A stretch of DNA of 64,000 nucleotides from Helicobacter saguini. Lineage in GTDB: Bacteria; Campylobacterota; Campylobacteria; Campylobacterales; Helicobacteraceae. The stretch is from contig NZ_JRMP02000002.1 in assembly GCF_000762875.2 (NCBI RefSeq), positions 185,789 through 249,788 on the forward strand, written 5' to 3'. The notes under the pieces were generated by a model. It was not told where the DNA came from. It did not search any database and saw nothing but the letters and a program-made list of their open reading frames with translations. Positions 63,256 to 64,000 of the stretch are shown here, one piece after another. Position 1 is the stretch's first letter, and each line of letters starts with the position of its first letter. Made by a program: the position numbers and the translations under genes.

Positions 63256-64000
63256 TTATGTTGTTATATTTACCTTGCCTTTAAATGTTATGCCTGATTT
63301 ATCTAGGCTTATTTTAGTTTCATCTAGCTGTAATGTTATGTTATCGCTGCTAGCTTGAATTGAAATTTTATTGCCTAATGATATATTTATATTTTTCTTT
63401 GTTGATATTGTTATATCATTTTCTGCATTTATAATATATTCATTTTCACTTTTATGTAAGATATTATTAGCATTTATAGCTAATGATTTATTAGCCAAAA
63501 TTCCAATAGATTCTTTACTTGATAAATGTAATATATTGGAGCTTACTAGACTTAATTCACCACTAGAACTTACATTAAGACTTTTTGCTGTATGTATATT
63601 GCCGCTTGCATTACCTATTATATCAAAGTTGCCTTGAATAATTTTTCTACTTTTCCCTTCTACAATACACTCCCCATCCCCCTTTATAGATTCTGTGTGA
63701 TTCCTACCTATACTTATTTTATTATCTCCTAATATATTTAGGGTGTTTGATAAGCCTACTAATGTATCTTTGCTTAAATCTACTTTTGTAAAGTATTCTC
63801 CTTTTACATTTACGCTTTTTGATTGAAGTATGTTTTGTGTGTGAGATTTACTTATAGATTCAGTGTAGCTTCCTTTTACTACAGAATCTTTATCTTGTTT
63901 TATTACTTGATTAAAGTTAGATTCTATGATTTCTTTATAGTCTTTTTGGGCGTGTAAGTATATTTGTTCGTTATTCTTTGTGTTGGTTAATGTTAGTTCG
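63256..64000 (-). CDS. type VI secretion VgrG spike protein, C-terminal part
   Basis: The frame is open to the right edge, so the gp27/gp5-like N-terminus lies outside. What is visible (about 247 codons) begins ELTLTNTKNNEQIYLHAQKD, typical of the VgrG beta-helix region where the needle starts, and continues with KISIGRNHTESIKGDGE, then long beta-helix repeats (KNINISLGNKISIQASSDN) to the stop. No extra effector domain is fused at the C-terminus. VgrG (TssI) tips the secreted Hcp tube and carries effectors. Gene 61452-63152 follows on the same strand, then the three modules. Confidence 0.82.
   Translation of the reverse strand, partial: ELTLTNTKNNEQIYLHAQKDYKEIIESNFNQVIKQDKDSVVKGSYTESISKSHTQNILQSKSVNVKGEYFTKVDLSKDTLVGLSNTLNILGDNKISIGRNHTESIKGDGECIVEGKSRKIIQGNFDIIGNASGNIHTAKSLNVSSSGELSLVSSNILHLSSKESIGILANKSLAINANNILHKSENEYIINAENDITISTKKNINISLGNKISIQASSDNITLQLDETKISLDKSGITFKGKVNITT

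Noticed and set aside
1..64000. tRNA or rRNA genes
   Set aside because: I looked in the gaps for cloverleaf-like sequence and the T-loop motif and found none; a covariance-model search would be decisive.

Overview
The window looks like the chromosome of an enterohepatic Helicobacter or a close Campylobacterota relative. The evidence is low GC, orthologues of typical epsilonproteobacterial genes (OorD/OorA, PEB4-like PPIase, HydA2-like hydrogenase small subunit, CoaBC, a MutS2 with a C-terminal Smr domain, a HP1042-like DHH protein, a CiaD-like protein), poly-G and poly-T contingency tracts, and extended -10 boxes of the form TGNTATAAT. Species cannot be fixed from the sequence alone. The most obvious feature at every scale is the 7-mer AGAWTCT (AGAATCT/AGATTCT). 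It is scattered through intergenic DNA and through reading frames, where it encodes DSK, ESK, LDS and IES peptides at linkers and termini.

Layout. 1-8.3 kb: end of a PpiC/PEB4-like foldase, a MORN-like secreted protein, an amino-acid ABC transporter (permease plus ATPase), an RND efflux pump, and a poly-G phase-variable SGNH-like membrane protein that is out of frame here. 8.4-11.8 kb (minus): TolC-like protein, CiaD-like and TPR-like small proteins, a conserved protein of unknown function, a CheX-like protein. 11.8-16.5 kb: a small membrane peptide, a DUF455 protein, ferrochelatase, and a very large hydrogenase small subunit. 16.5-18.1 kb: a poly-C phase-variable HtrL/YibB-like gene, and an intergenic region that carries what looks like a complete AapA/IsoA-type I toxin-antitoxin locus. 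18.2-25.2 kb: LysE-family exporter, soluble lytic transglycosylase, HDOD protein, HypD, NIT-domain chemoreceptor. 25.5-36 kb: aminotransferase, MutS2, MFS exporter, a YejE-like permease, CoaBC, an ABC-2-like transporter. 36.2-37.3 kb: a DNA methyltransferase closely resembling M.HinfI (GANTC), with no endonuclease beside it. 37.7-46.3 kb: IleS; an outer-membrane protein gene (frameshifted, poly-T promoter) lying between two direct repeats of the ileS 5' end; CoaE, OorA, OorD, ClpP, HisF.

46.4-61.4 kb is an AT-rich accessory block on the minus strand. It holds three tandem copies of a two-gene module: a ~1100-1180 aa protein with a hydrophobic segment pair, followed by a ~420-500 aa partner. 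A zinc-ribbon membrane protein precedes the block. I do not recognise either family. The middle large gene is broken by a single-base frameshift. A core DHH-phosphoesterase gene loaded with the 7-mer repeat follows (61.5-63.2 kb), and the window ends inside the C-terminal region of a type VI secretion VgrG spike (63.3-64 kb). The proximity of VgrG makes a T6SS cargo/partner role plausible for the modules but does not prove it.

The most promising ideas are: (1) AGAWTCT contains GAWTC, a subset of the GANTC sites the resident M.HinfI-like enzyme should methylate, so the repeat and the methyltransferase may form one genome-wide system (methylation-dependent DNA uptake or chromosome marking); (2) the triplicated large/small gene modules near VgrG; (3) the type I toxin-antitoxin candidate at 17.87-18.1 kb.
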